A stretch of DNA of 28,333 nt from UBA1206 sp041672465. Lineage in GTDB: Bacteria > Bacillota > Clostridia > Oscillospirales > CAG-382. Numbering within the stretch: position 1 is the first letter of the stretch; every line of letters starts with the position of its first letter. A program made the position numbers and the translations under genes. The DNA lies in contig JBAYZO010000019.1 in NCBI GenBank assembly GCA_041672465.1, positions 1 to 28,333 of the forward strand, written 5' to 3'. Shown here in pieces: positions 1 to 7,733 of the stretch. The notes beneath the pieces were generated by a model. The model made no database searches. It was not told where the DNA came from and saw only the letters and a list, made by a program, of their open reading frames with translations.

Positions 1-2742
1 TACTTAGGCGCGGATCCTGATACAAACGGTGTTGGAAACGACTATAAAATGTCGAATTTTTCACTCCTTAAAGCAAATATCTACGCTTCGCCGCTATCAA
101 ACGCGCAAGTGCAAGAAGCTTATGATAGGACTTTCGAGGGATATACGCCGGTAACGCCCAAACCGCCCACGGAGTTTGACGAAGACAATATCGTTTTAAG
201 CTTCGCCGCACTAAGTGATATTCATCAAAACGGCAACGCCGCCTCAGAGCCTGCGCTGAAGTTCGAAAGCGCGTTAAGGCAGCTTGAAAATTATAATCTT
301 GACCTTGTGCTTGCCGCCGGTGACCTTACTGACGGCGCTACTGTTAACGAAATCAATCAGTTTAAAACGACTTATGAATCAATTTTTGAATCAATGCCGT
401 TCTTTTATTGCCTTGGCAATCACGATGGACAGAGCGGCAACACAGCGGAACGCTTTGCAAATACCTTTGGCGAATCTTACTTTGAAATCGATATAGATGA
501 AGATGAAATAAAAAAAGGCAATCGATATGCGGTCGTCAACGGATATCCTTTTATCGCGGTTGAGGTGTTCAGCTATTACAATGGCAGCGGCGAGGCTTCC
601 TATTCTGCTGCTACAATCGAATGGCTTGAAACAACACTTGCAAGGGCTCAAGAAGATTACCCCGGCAAACCGATCTTTCTTGCCACGCACGCGATGATTT
701 ATGATACAGCCTACGGCAGCACTTTGCCTAGCACGGGAACAAACTGGTATTCAAAGGATTTGATTCCGACCCTAAAAAAATATCCGCAAATAATCACTTT
801 TAGCGGGCATATACATCATCCGCTCAACGATGAGCGCTCGATAATGCAAACAGATTTCACTTCTGTCGGTTGCGGTTCCGTCAGATATATGGCTATCGAA
901 AGCGGATATGCGCAAACCGGCGCTACAACAGTTCCCACCGACGCGCAGCTCTTTTCGCAGGGTCTTGTTGTTCAGGTTGACAAAAACAACAACGTTCGCT
1001 TTATCAGGATGGATTTTTACAACGAAAGCGAAATTAAAGAGCCTTGGGTCATCCCCGGCCCCGCTGACGACAAATCACATCTCGGCGTATACACTAAAAA
1101 TAGAAGCGCAATGGCAACAGCTCCAAGCTTCGCCGGCGAATTGGAAGTCAGCCTGACAAGCACAGGCGCGGCGTTCAACGCGAAAACAGATTTCGAATCC
1201 GCGAACGACGATGATCTTGTTCACCACTATATTGTCAATGTATATGAAGAAGACAGTATTGTTCCATTGAAGACAATTAAATATCTCACTGATTTTTACC
1301 GAGTTCCAAAGGTAGAGGATATGAGAGAGAATTATTCAATTGATATCGGATATCTTCAAATGGGCACAAATTACACAGTGACTGTTGAAGCGGTAAACTC
1401 TTGGGGCAAGAAGAGCGAGGCGATAATTAAAAGCTTTAAAACCGATGGTGAAAAACCTGTCGAAAACGAGGTGGATCTGCCTGACTGTTATGCTGATATT
1501 CAATTCAAAGACGGTGAGATAACTGATCTTCAAGACAAACTCAGCTTTACCATTAACAACGCCAAAATCGGAATTGGCACTTATAAATTTGGCGACCAAA
1601 CTTTTAATGCGGAAGGCATGACGGTTTCCCAAAAAGGTGAAAATATCTACTGCGCATTTAAAGATATCATAAATCGCAATGATCTTATCAATTTTATGGG
1701 CAACGGATTTGCGATAGAAGCGTTTTATGTTAACCGTTCGCCATCAGGTACACAGGGCGTTGCATGCGCTACAGAAAATGGCGGCTGGGGCCTCGCGACT
1801 TCCGGCGCAGGCGGTAAACCTTATTTTATCGCGAGTACGGGGCAGTATTTTAGTGTATACGCGAAGAACGACGCTCCAAAAACAGAACTCACCCATGTAA
1901 TCGCGGTTTACGACACCATGAGAGGCGAGATGCGCATTTATATAAATGGCGCGCTCGATAATACAACGCCGTTTACAGGCGTATTCTTGCCCGGCGAAGG
2001 CAATTCTTATAAGGGCTTTTATCTTGGGGCGGATGTATCGGCAGACGGTACCGGCGGTCAGTTCGAAATGACAGACTTCTCACTTATCGATTTGAAGCTT
2101 TATGCAAAGCCGCTTAATCAAGTTCAGGTAACAAAGGCTTTTGAAAAGATCGATTTATTCTTTGCCGCGCCCGAAGAACCTTCCGAACCCCCAACCGAAG
2201 AACCCACGACAGAAGAACCTTCCGAACCTGCCGCTGACGGTTATGACTTTATGGAAGCCGCTTCCAGCGTTAAAATTAACGAGCCCGTCACAGGCGAGTC
2301 TATCAGGGTATTCACCACCAACGAGGCGCTTTTAGAAAGCAACACTAAGTGGACAATCAACGTTGTTCTCGCTCTGACCGAAGGCAACAGATATAAAGTC
2401 GTCTCAGTCGCTACCGGCAACGGCAGTAACTTTGCCGGAACGCTTGAGGAAGGTCAGATATTACTGGCTGTCCACTCGTCTTCCGGCAATCCCGACGACA
2501 TCGGTATCTATCAGAACGTCCTCGGCAAACTTGCCGCCATGGCGCTTGAACCGGACGACGTTGTGATTATCGAAGGTCTTGACGATGGCGAAATCACTCG
2601 TATCGAATATCGCGCTTCAACCCCCGGCGGAGAATCGGAAACAGAAGATCCTCCGCCCACCAGCGACATGGGCTTTATTATCTTTGGCGTTATCGCCGCC
2701 ATAATCGCTGTCGGCGTGGTAGTGGTCAAGAAGGTTAAATAA
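1..2742 (+). CDS. Surface-anchored metallophosphoesterase with LamG-like domains (5' partial)
   Basis: The frame is open to the left edge, so the gene begins outside the window; 913 residues are visible. Counting from the internal Met at 49, a calcineurin-like metallophosphoesterase domain spans about residues 45-330, with the metal-ligand motifs DIH (57-59), GDLTD (91-95), GNHD (123-126), TH (213-214) and GHIHH (253-257). The first residues in the window (YLGADPDTNG) match the end of a LamG/concanavalin-like domain, and a second such domain lies at about 485-710 with the related string YLGADVSADG. A fibronectin-III-like segment probably lies between, around 360-470. An acidic Pro/Thr/Glu linker (about 707-735) and a small unrecognised domain precede a C-terminal membrane helix (about 874-893) ending in KKVK. 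No LPXTG motif is seen. It is probably an extracellular phosphohydrolase held in the membrane; the substrate is unknown. Confidence 0.88.
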   Translation, partial: YLGADPDTNGVGNDYKMSNFSLLKANIYASPLSNAQVQEAYDRTFEGYTPVTPKPPTEFDEDNIVLSFAALSDIHQNGNAASEPALKFESALRQLENYNLDLVLAAGDLTDGATVNEINQFKTTYESIFESMPFFYCLGNHDGQSGNTAERFANTFGESYFEIDIDEDEIKKGNRYAVVNGYPFIAVEVFSYYNGSGEASYSAATIEWLETTLARAQEDYPGKPIFLATHAMIYDTAYGSTLPSTGTNWYSKDLIPTLKKYPQIITFSGHIHHPLNDERSIMQTDFTSVGCGSVRYMAIESGYAQTGATTVPTDAQLFSQGLVVQVDKNNNVRFIRMDFYNESEIKEPWVIPGPADDKSHLGVYTKNRSAMATAPSFAGELEVSLTSTGAAFNAKTDFESANDDDLVHHYIVNVYEEDSIVPLKTIKYLTDFYRVPKVEDMRENYSIDIGYLQMGTNYTVTVEAVNSWGKKSEAIIKSFKTDGEKPVENEVDLPDCYADIQFKDGEITDLQDKLSFTINNAKIGIGTYKFGDQTFNAEGMTVSQKGENIYCAFKDIINRNDLINFMGNGFAIEAFYVNRSPSGTQGVACATENGGWGLATSGAGGKPYFIASTGQYFSVYAKNDAPKTELTHVIAVYDTMRGEMRIYINGALDNTTPFTGVFLPGEGNSYKGFYLGADVSADGTGGQFEMTDFSLIDLKLYAKPLNQVQVTKAFEKIDLFFAAPEEPSEPPTEEPTTEEPSEPAADGYDFMEAASSVKINEPVTGESIRVFTTNEALLESNTKWTINVVLALTEGNRYKVVSVATGNGSNFAGTLEEGQILLAVHSSSGNPDDIGIYQNVLGKLAAMALEPDDVVIIEGLDDGEITRIEYRASTPGGESETEDPPPTSDMGFIIFGVIAAIIAVGVVVVKKVK

Positions 2743-2806
2743 ACCGTAAACAGAAACACTTACACTTATAGTTCCAACAAAAAAGTTTAGTGGCTTAACA
2801 AGCCGG

Positions 2807-2838
2807 CAAGCCGTCTGTAACAAGGCGGCTTGTTTTTA
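2807..2838 (+). terminator. Intrinsic terminator after the phosphoesterase gene
   Basis: A 7-bp stem CAAGCCG/CGGCTTG (2807-2813 with 2826-2832) is followed directly by five T residues. It lies 65 bases after the stop codon of the surface phosphoesterase. Confidence 0.75.
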
Positions 2839-2986
2839 TTGCTCTATTATAAACATTGGGGTAAGTATAAATAGCTTACGGAAAAAGTTTAAAACTTTAA
2901 AAAAAGCAGAGCGTATTTTGCGAAAATCCGTTAAATATAATTGACCAAAACCACGCAAAGGGGCAGTATAATCAAAGCATAGCGGC

Positions 2987-3015
2987 TTGACACAAAGTTG
3001 TGTTTATGATATAGT
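2987..3015 (+). promoter_or_regulatory. Sigma-A type promoter for the UPF0316 gene
   Basis: TTGACA (2987-2992) and TATAGT (3010-3015) are separated by 17 bases, which predicts a start near 3022, about 20 bases before the gene. Apart from this promoter and the terminator at 2807, I see nothing in the 2743-3044 gap. Confidence 0.7.
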
Positions 3016-3044
3016 TAAACTATACAAAACACGGGGTGCCGCGA

Positions 3045-3569
3045 ATGTTAATTTTATGTGTCATAGTTTTTTTCAGCCGGATCATCGATGTGTCGCTCGG
3101 AACAATCAGAACGATTATGACCGTCCGCGGCAACCGTATAGTCGCGGCGGCTATAGGGTTTATTGAGGTTTTGATATGGTTTTTGATTGTGCGGAAAGCG
3201 ATAAGCACCGACCAAACCTCGATCTTTATCGCCGTTTCTTTCGCCGCCGGTTACGCGGCAGGCACGTTTATCGGCGGTCTTGTTGTCAAACTGCTGCTGC
3301 CGTCGAACTATCTTGTTCAAATTATCACCTCGTCAAGGGACGACATGCTGCTCAAGGCGATTGGTGATTCGGGTTTTTCAATGACGGTGTCAGACGTGTT
3401 CGGGCGGGATCACAAGTCGGAAAAATATATGCTTTTTATTTATGTCGACGGAAAATATCTCGACAAACTTAAAAAAACCGTAATTAATTACGACAAAGCC
3501 GCCTTTATTTCAGTAAGCGAGGGCAAAGCGTCGTTCAACGGTCAAATTGTGCCGCTTGATAAAAAATAA
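3045..3569 (+). CDS. UPF0316 family membrane protein (DUF5698 + DUF2179)
   Basis: The 174-residue protein has about three membrane helices in its first 85 residues, with the DVSLGTIRTIMTVRGNR stretch typical of the UPF0316 (DUF5698) family. A soluble C-terminal DUF2179-type domain of about 80 residues follows. The biochemical function of the family is not established, so none is given. I chose ATG 3045 because GGGG lies eight bases upstream; an in-frame GTG at 3036 would add three residues but lacks a good ribosome site. The gene appears to be a single unit with its own promoter and a terminator shared with the convergent gene downstream. Confidence 0.85.
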   Translation: MLILCVIVFFSRIIDVSLGTIRTIMTVRGNRIVAAAIGFIEVLIWFLIVRKAISTDQTSIFIAVSFAAGYAAGTFIGGLVVKLLLPSNYLVQIITSSRDDMLLKAIGDSGFSMTVSDVFGRDHKSEKYMLFIYVDGKYLDKLKKTVINYDKAAFISVSEGKASFNGQIVPLDKK

Positions 3570-3601
3570 AATGTTTTAAAATCGGCTGTAACGCCGGATA
3601 A

Positions 3602-3635
3602 AAAAGCCGCCTATTTTTAAATAGGCGGCTTTTTG
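3602..3635. terminator. Bidirectional intrinsic terminator between convergent genes
   Basis: A perfect 13-bp stem (3602-3614 with 3621-3633, core AGCCGCCTAT/ATAGGCGGCT) has A residues on the left and T residues on the right, so it can stop transcription in both directions. It sits between the UPF0316 gene and the leftward GGDEF/HD-GYP gene. Confidence 0.85.
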
Positions 3636-3653
3636 CAAATTCTGCTTAGGTTT

Positions 3654-5426
3654 TTAGCTCTCTTCGTCCCCCGACAGCGCGCTGATAAACACCCCCGCGA
3701 GTTTTGGGTCAAACTGGGTTCCGGCGCAGCGTTTTATCTCTTCAAAAGCCTCTGTTTTACCCATGGCTTTTCGGTAGTGCGTGTCGTTTGTCATGGCGTC
3801 ATAGGCGTCGGCAATCGAAAAAACCCTTGACAAAAACGGTATTTCCTCGCCCTTGAGCCCCTGCGGATACCCCTTGCCGTCCCACCTTTCGTGGTGAGAG
3901 AGTATGTATTCGGATATTCTGATAAGCTCTGTAGACGACTGGGCGATGCGGTAGCCCGCCTCGGAGTGTTTCTGCACCTCGATATATTCGGATTCCGTAA
4001 GCCTCCCCGGCTTTTTTAAGATATTCTCGTCCACCATGATTTTTCCTATGTCGTGGAGGCGGGACAACAGCGCGAGCTCTTCCGTTTCCGATTTGCCCAG
4101 CCCAAGGGCGCTCCCCACTTTCGCCGTGGCGGCGACAAGCCGGAGCGAATGTTCTTTTGTGTCAACGCCGCGCGATTCAAGCGTCGCCTGAAGCGAGGCG
4201 AGTATGGCTTTTTTGGTCTCCTTGCTTTCGGAAAGCTTTTGGCGGTACATTCTGTCCTCTGCCGCGGTCAGCGTTTTGTAAATGTCTTCTTTGCCGTCTT
4301 CCCGCGCCCCGCACCCAAGCGCGATGCTTGTGGGGACAATCTTATAGCATTGAGCTTTGCACGAACGGCTGATTTTTTCGCAGATTTCTTTTGCCTTTTC
4401 AAAAGCCGTATTTTCTAATATTACAACAAATTCATCGCCGCCGAACCGCGCCACCGCCGCGTCGCCGCACACGTTTTGGATGACCTGCGCGGCGTTTTTA
4501 AGCAGGTTGTCCCCCTCTTTGTGGCCGAACACGTCGTTGGTCATTTTCAGCCCGTTGAGGTCGCCCACGATGACAGACACCGGGAAAGCCTCGCTCTCGT
4601 TTATTTCTTTAAGATATTTTTCTAAATAAGTCCTGTTGTATACCCCCGTAAGGCTGTCGTGGTAGCTTAGGAATTTTATCTCGTCTTCTCTTTTTTTGGC
4701 GTCGGTTATATCGATAGCGTAGTGGAGGCAGACGTTTTCCTCCCTTGTCGGCACCCGGTAGATGTTCCAAAAGCGGTTCCCAAACTCAATTCCCAAACTT
4801 GCCGGGTCGTCCATGTTCAGCATTTCGTTTCCCTTGCAGAAAAAACAGCTGATAACCTCGTTCTTTTTGGGAATATTTTTTGTATTATTGCTTTTCCCCC
4901 GGCCTTTCCGACAGATTCCCCCCACCGCGGCGCCAAGCTCCCTTGCTATTTTGTTGGCGGCTATAACCGCGCGGTCTTTTCTCACCAAAAGCGCGGGGTG
5001 CGGGATAGAGTCAAGGAGAAGTGAATTGACATAGTTTGCTTTTTTAAGCTCGTCCTCAAGCTGTTCGTCTTTTGTTCTGGCGTTGAAAAACGCCGAAAAG
5101 TGAAGGTACCCGCCGCTCAGCGCGAAGACAGTCACCCATTTGTTAAGCCCCGCGGAAAAAAAGCAAAACTCCTCGCTTTTCCCCGTCATCGCTATCGCGC
5201 CGAACCGCTTTATATAATCGACAGAATCATTTTTCAAAAAAGAATGCGTTTCCGCGAATGTTTTCCCCACAATGTTTTTCTTCTTTTCGCAAATAAATTC
5301 TTCATACGCTCTGTTTACGGAAATAAATAAAAAATCAACAGGTTCCCCCTGTTTGTCAAGAATAACTTTGCAGTGGGCGTATCCCACCGAAATATTGTCA
5401 TGGTTTGCCGTGAAATTTTTTTCCAT
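3654..5426 (-). CDS. PAS-PAS-GGDEF-HD-GYP cyclic-di-GMP turnover protein
   Basis: This 590-residue protein has no membrane segment, so it should be cytoplasmic. It has a PAS-like domain at about 10-115, a second at about 133-242, a GGDEF domain at about 250-400 and an HD-GYP domain at about 415-585. GGDEF at 329-333 is intact, as are HD at 458-459 (RLHDIGK) and HHERWDGKGYP at 511-521, so both synthesis and breakdown of c-di-GMP are possible. No RxxD inhibitory site precedes GGDEF. The second PAS carries three cysteines (about 172, 194, 197) that could bind metal or sense redox state (inference). GGGAG lies eight bases before the ATG. The gene diverges from the riboswitch-controlled operon, which suggests it sets the c-di-GMP level that operon reads. 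Confidence 0.93.
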   Translation of the reverse strand: MEKNFTANHDNISVGYAHCKVILDKQGEPVDFLFISVNRAYEEFICEKKKNIVGKTFAETHSFLKNDSVDYIKRFGAIAMTGKSEEFCFFSAGLNKWVTVFALSGGYLHFSAFFNARTKDEQLEDELKKANYVNSLLLDSIPHPALLVRKDRAVIAANKIARELGAAVGGICRKGRGKSNNTKNIPKKNEVISCFFCKGNEMLNMDDPASLGIEFGNRFWNIYRVPTREENVCLHYAIDITDAKKREDEIKFLSYHDSLTGVYNRTYLEKYLKEINESEAFPVSVIVGDLNGLKMTNDVFGHKEGDNLLKNAAQVIQNVCGDAAVARFGGDEFVVILENTAFEKAKEICEKISRSCKAQCYKIVPTSIALGCGAREDGKEDIYKTLTAAEDRMYRQKLSESKETKKAILASLQATLESRGVDTKEHSLRLVAATAKVGSALGLGKSETEELALLSRLHDIGKIMVDENILKKPGRLTESEYIEVQKHSEAGYRIAQSSTELIRISEYILSHHERWDGKGYPQGLKGEEIPFLSRVFSIADAYDAMTNDTHYRKAMGKTEAFEEIKRCAGTQFDPKLAGVFISALSGDEES

Positions 5427-5489
5427 TATTTTTACTCCCGCAAAAACATAAACAGCGGTATATTTTTGGTAAATCTTTGGTTTAACCGA

Positions 5490-5518
5490 ATTATAACATA
5501 CGCGGAAAAGTTTTTCTA
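5490..5518 (-). promoter_or_regulatory. Candidate extended -10 promoter for the GGDEF/HD-GYP gene
   Basis: On the minus strand TGTTATAAT (an extended -10; hexamer at 5490-5495) lies 17 bases from a weak -35, TAGAAA (5513-5518). It sits about 65 bases upstream of the ATG. Confidence 0.5.
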
Positions 5519-5810
5519 TAAAAAAACAAATAAAGTCAGCCCTATTTGATAATTTTTATTGAATTTATCGTGAACAATCTTTGTAATATGATATATTTCG
5601 AGCTTATTCGACAAACTAAGGATTTTAGTTAAAAATTTTAAGTAAACAAAACATTTTATTTTTAACGATTGTTTATTGTTACGCATATAATAAAAGGAAG
5701 AAAATCACTTAAAAAAAGAACAAATAACAAACGAAAACGCCCAAAAACATACCGCGGATACACGGTATAAAAAAATAATAAAAAAATTTTTATTTTTTTT
5801 GAAAAAACAC
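5519..5810. other. AT-rich spacer between divergent transcripts
   Basis: About 290 bases of very AT-rich sequence with A and T runs separate the leftward GGDEF/HD-GYP promoter from the rightward riboswitch promoter. I see no credible gene or structured RNA in it. A-tracts just upstream of 5811 may act as an UP element for that promoter (inference). Confidence 0.5.
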
Positions 5811-5839
5811 TTGACAAACGCAATTTTGTTATGTATAAT
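5811..5839 (+). promoter_or_regulatory. Consensus sigma-A promoter of the c-di-GMP-controlled operon
   Basis: TTGACA (5811-5816) and TATAAT (5834-5839) match the consensus exactly, with a 17-base spacer. The predicted start near 5846 lies about 20 bases before the first aptamer, so control is expected after initiation, at the riboswitches. Confidence 0.88.
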
Positions 5840-5857
5840 AGTGCCAACAACAGAAAA

Positions 5858-5940
5858 TATAAACAAAAGGCAAACCGCCCGAAAGGGCGCGACGCAAAAC
5901 TACAGGGCCTAAGACACAAATGGCAGCCAGTTGCAGTTAT
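5858..5940 (+). promoter_or_regulatory. c-di-GMP-I (GEMM-I) riboswitch aptamer 1
   Basis: The segment contains the hallmarks of the c-di-GMP-I class in order: GGCAAACC, a C/G stem capped by a GAAA tetraloop (GCCCGAAAGGGC), GACGCAAA, CUACAGGGCCUAAG and the receptor-side AUGGCAGCCAG. The 3' end runs directly into the left arm of a terminator. That arrangement suggests that ligand binding prevents termination (an ON switch), though the direction is inferred. It differs from aptamer 2 at only 4 of 76 positions (5865-5940 against 6013-6088). Confidence 0.93.
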
Positions 5941-5962
5941 TTAGATAACCGCAACTTTTTTT
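5930..5962 (+). terminator. Expression platform terminator of riboswitch 1
   Basis: A stem of ten pairs with one mismatch (5930-5940 with 5945-5955), a TTAG loop and seven T residues form a strong intrinsic terminator. Its left arm overlaps the expected 3' strand of the aptamer's closing helix. Confidence 0.85.
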
Positions 5963-6009
5963 GTTTTTATTTTTAGGTTTTACCGGATTTGAAGTTTATA
6001 TATTTAATA

Positions 6010-6088
6010 TTGAAAAGGCAAAGCGCCCGAAAGGGCGTGACGCAAAGCTACAGGGCCTAAGACACAAATGGCAGCCAGCTGCAGTTAT
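6010..6088 (+). promoter_or_regulatory. c-di-GMP-I (GEMM-I) riboswitch aptamer 2
   Basis: This second aptamer has the same ordered elements as the first: GGCAAAGC, the GCCCGAAAGGGC tetraloop hairpin, GACGCAAAGC, ACAGGGCCUAAG and AUGGCAGCCAG. It starts about 50 bases after the first terminator. At 72 of 76 identical positions, a recent tandem duplication is likely. Confidence 0.93.
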
Positions 6089-6109
6089 ATATAATTGCGG
6101 CTGGTTTTT
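6075..6109 (+). terminator. Expression platform terminator of riboswitch 2
   Basis: A 14-pair stem with two G-U pairs (6075-6088 with 6091-6104) is followed by five T residues. The left arm uses CCAG, the conserved 3' end of aptamer 2, so aptamer and terminator cannot both form fully. Confidence 0.8.
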
Positions 6110-6133
6110 ATTTTAGTGAGGGGTGGGGTTTAC

Positions 6134-6919
6134 ATGACAAAAAGGCAGTTGACCGCTAAAGCGGTAAAAAGCCAAGTTCCCCCTTTTACCCCGCTTATCG
6201 CGCCGGTGCGGAACACCTTGACCAACGAACCCTACGCTTTCCGCTCGGTAAGACGGGTAAACAGCCTGACTCTCGGCACGCTCCGCCCGCTTGAATACCG
6301 CGTGGTGAGCGACCGAACCCAGCAGAGCGTTAAAATGGCAAAGGGCGATTTGCTCTCGGCCGCCGCCATCTCAAAGCGGCTTGACGAAAAACATATAGAG
6401 CACAAATGGGTTTCCGTTCATCTCCCCTTAAAATTAGCGCTTAGGAAAGACGCCATGAAAATAATCGAGCAGTCGATTAAAGAGAGCGGAGCCTCAAACC
6501 CCGGGAAGATTTGTTTAGAGCTCCCCTCCGACGCGCTCTATGAGGATATGACGATTATTTCCGCCACTCTCAAGGATCTCAAACTTTTAGGCCTTACCAC
6601 CGCTCTTTCGTCTTTCGGCGGCGAATACTGCCCGATAACAAAACTCTTTGGTCTTCCCGTCGACGTCTGTCTGTTTGACTATACCGCGGCTAAATCCTTT
6701 TTGGCCGATAAAGGGCGGCTCGCCTCATCACTCGCGGCTTTTGTAGCCTCAAACGGCGGCGAATCGGTCATATGCGTAAACAGCGGCGACACAAAAAACC
6801 AAATAGATGAAAAACTCTTTTTCGCCTCCGGCTTTGTCGGTTACACCTCTTGGGAATGGGGGGAAGAGGGTTGGTTTGAGGAAGATAAACTTGACGCAGA
6901 AGTTTTTGGGGGTGAATAA
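6134..6919 (+). CDS. Degenerate EAL-domain protein, first gene after the tandem riboswitch
   Basis: The 261-residue protein follows the EAL phosphodiesterase fold from about residue 50 to 240 but has lost its catalytic residues. The usual DDFGTGY is SSFGGEY (159-165), LPVDxLKxD is LPVDVCLFD (174-182) with the Lys gone, and the EGVE region reads VNSGD (215-219). No EAL tripeptide is found at the expected place. It cannot be a normal phosphodiesterase; a c-di-GMP receptor or scaffold role is possible (inference). There is no signal peptide or membrane helix, so it is cytoplasmic. I chose ATG 6134 because GGGGTGGGG lies just upstream; an earlier in-frame TTG at 6095 falls inside the riboswitch terminator. 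It ends three bases before the next gene. Confidence 0.75.
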   Translation: MTKRQLTAKAVKSQVPPFTPLIAPVRNTLTNEPYAFRSVRRVNSLTLGTLRPLEYRVVSDRTQQSVKMAKGDLLSAAAISKRLDEKHIEHKWVSVHLPLKLALRKDAMKIIEQSIKESGASNPGKICLELPSDALYEDMTIISATLKDLKLLGLTTALSSFGGEYCPITKLFGLPVDVCLFDYTAAKSFLADKGRLASSLAAFVASNGGESVICVNSGDTKNQIDEKLFFASGFVGYTSWEWGEEGWFEEDKLDAEVFGGE

Positions 6920-6922
6920 ATA

Positions 6923-7669
6923 ATGTTTGTCACCAAAGACCCAAAGAAAATTCTTATCCGCTCCGCCAACGAGGTAAGGCGCTACCGGGTTCTTATAAGG
7001 GTTCTCCCCGCCATTCTCGGCGCTGTCATCATCTTTACCGCCACGCTCTATGTCGTCGCCACCATGTATGACAAATACGGCAGCTATACGGTTTCAATAA
7101 ACAAGCTTGACAACATCAACTATCGTCTGGCGCTCAGCGAGGAACGAAACTTTAACACAATGACCTCAAGGCTCAACGCCAAAGCGGGCGAGCGGATAAC
7201 CAACATAAGCGTTGACGACCTGCCCGGCGACCTTGACAAAATAGACGGCTCCCATAACGGCGCGAACTATGTCGCCTACACATATTATCTTAAAAACGTC
7301 GGTCAAAAAGCCGCCAAGGCTGAATACCTGCTCTATATCGCAAACGTGACGCAGGGGCTTGACAAAGCGGTGAGAGTAAGGCTGTATATAGACGGCGAAT
7401 ATGTCACCTACGCCAGAACCCGCTCGGACGGAAAAGGCGAAGAGCCCGGCACAACGGAATTTATCTCCGCCACCACAATAGCCCGCAAACAGCTTGACGA
7501 AATGGAACCGGGGGATATCGTAAAATTTACCGTGGTCATTTGGATCGAGGGCGACGACCCCGACTGCACCGACGATTTAATAGGCGGAACGTTTAAAATA
7601 GATATGAAGATTTCCATTATCGCACTTGACGAGGATGAAAACACATCCGGCCCAAACGTTATACCCTGA
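6923..7669 (+). CDS. Membrane-anchored TasA/camelysin-like protein
   Basis: A basic N-terminus is followed by one membrane helix (about 24-47) and an extracellular domain of about 200 residues rich in predicted beta strands. Near the C-terminus WIEGDDPDCT (207-216) matches a motif common in clostridial proteins of the TasA/camelysin group and is nearly repeated in the protein encoded at 8583-9431. The N-terminal segment lacks the TASYAWF type processing site of its neighbours, so the protein probably stays in the membrane and might anchor or start a fibre (inference). It starts three bases after the preceding stop, with GGGGGTG seven bases upstream, so the two genes are probably translationally coupled. 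Confidence 0.72.
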   Translation: MFVTKDPKKILIRSANEVRRYRVLIRVLPAILGAVIIFTATLYVVATMYDKYGSYTVSINKLDNINYRLALSEERNFNTMTSRLNAKAGERITNISVDDLPGDLDKIDGSHNGANYVAYTYYLKNVGQKAAKAEYLLYIANVTQGLDKAVRVRLYIDGEYVTYARTRSDGKGEEPGTTEFISATTIARKQLDEMEPGDIVKFTVVIWIEGDDPDCTDDLIGGTFKIDMKISIIALDEDENTSGPNVIP

Positions 7670-7733
7670 AAACAGCCCAATACAGCCGTTAATAAACAAA
7701 CATAAATAACAATTTTTTTAAAGGAGAAAAACA

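Noticed and set aside
2987..3010. TATGAT at 3005-3010 as the -10 of the UPF0316 promoter
   Set aside because: The spacer to TTGACA would be only 12 bases; TATAGT at 3010-3015 gives the optimal 17.
6095..6133. TTG start at 6095 for the degenerate EAL gene
   Set aside because: It lies inside the riboswitch 2 terminator stem and has no ribosome site; ATG 6134 has a strong one.
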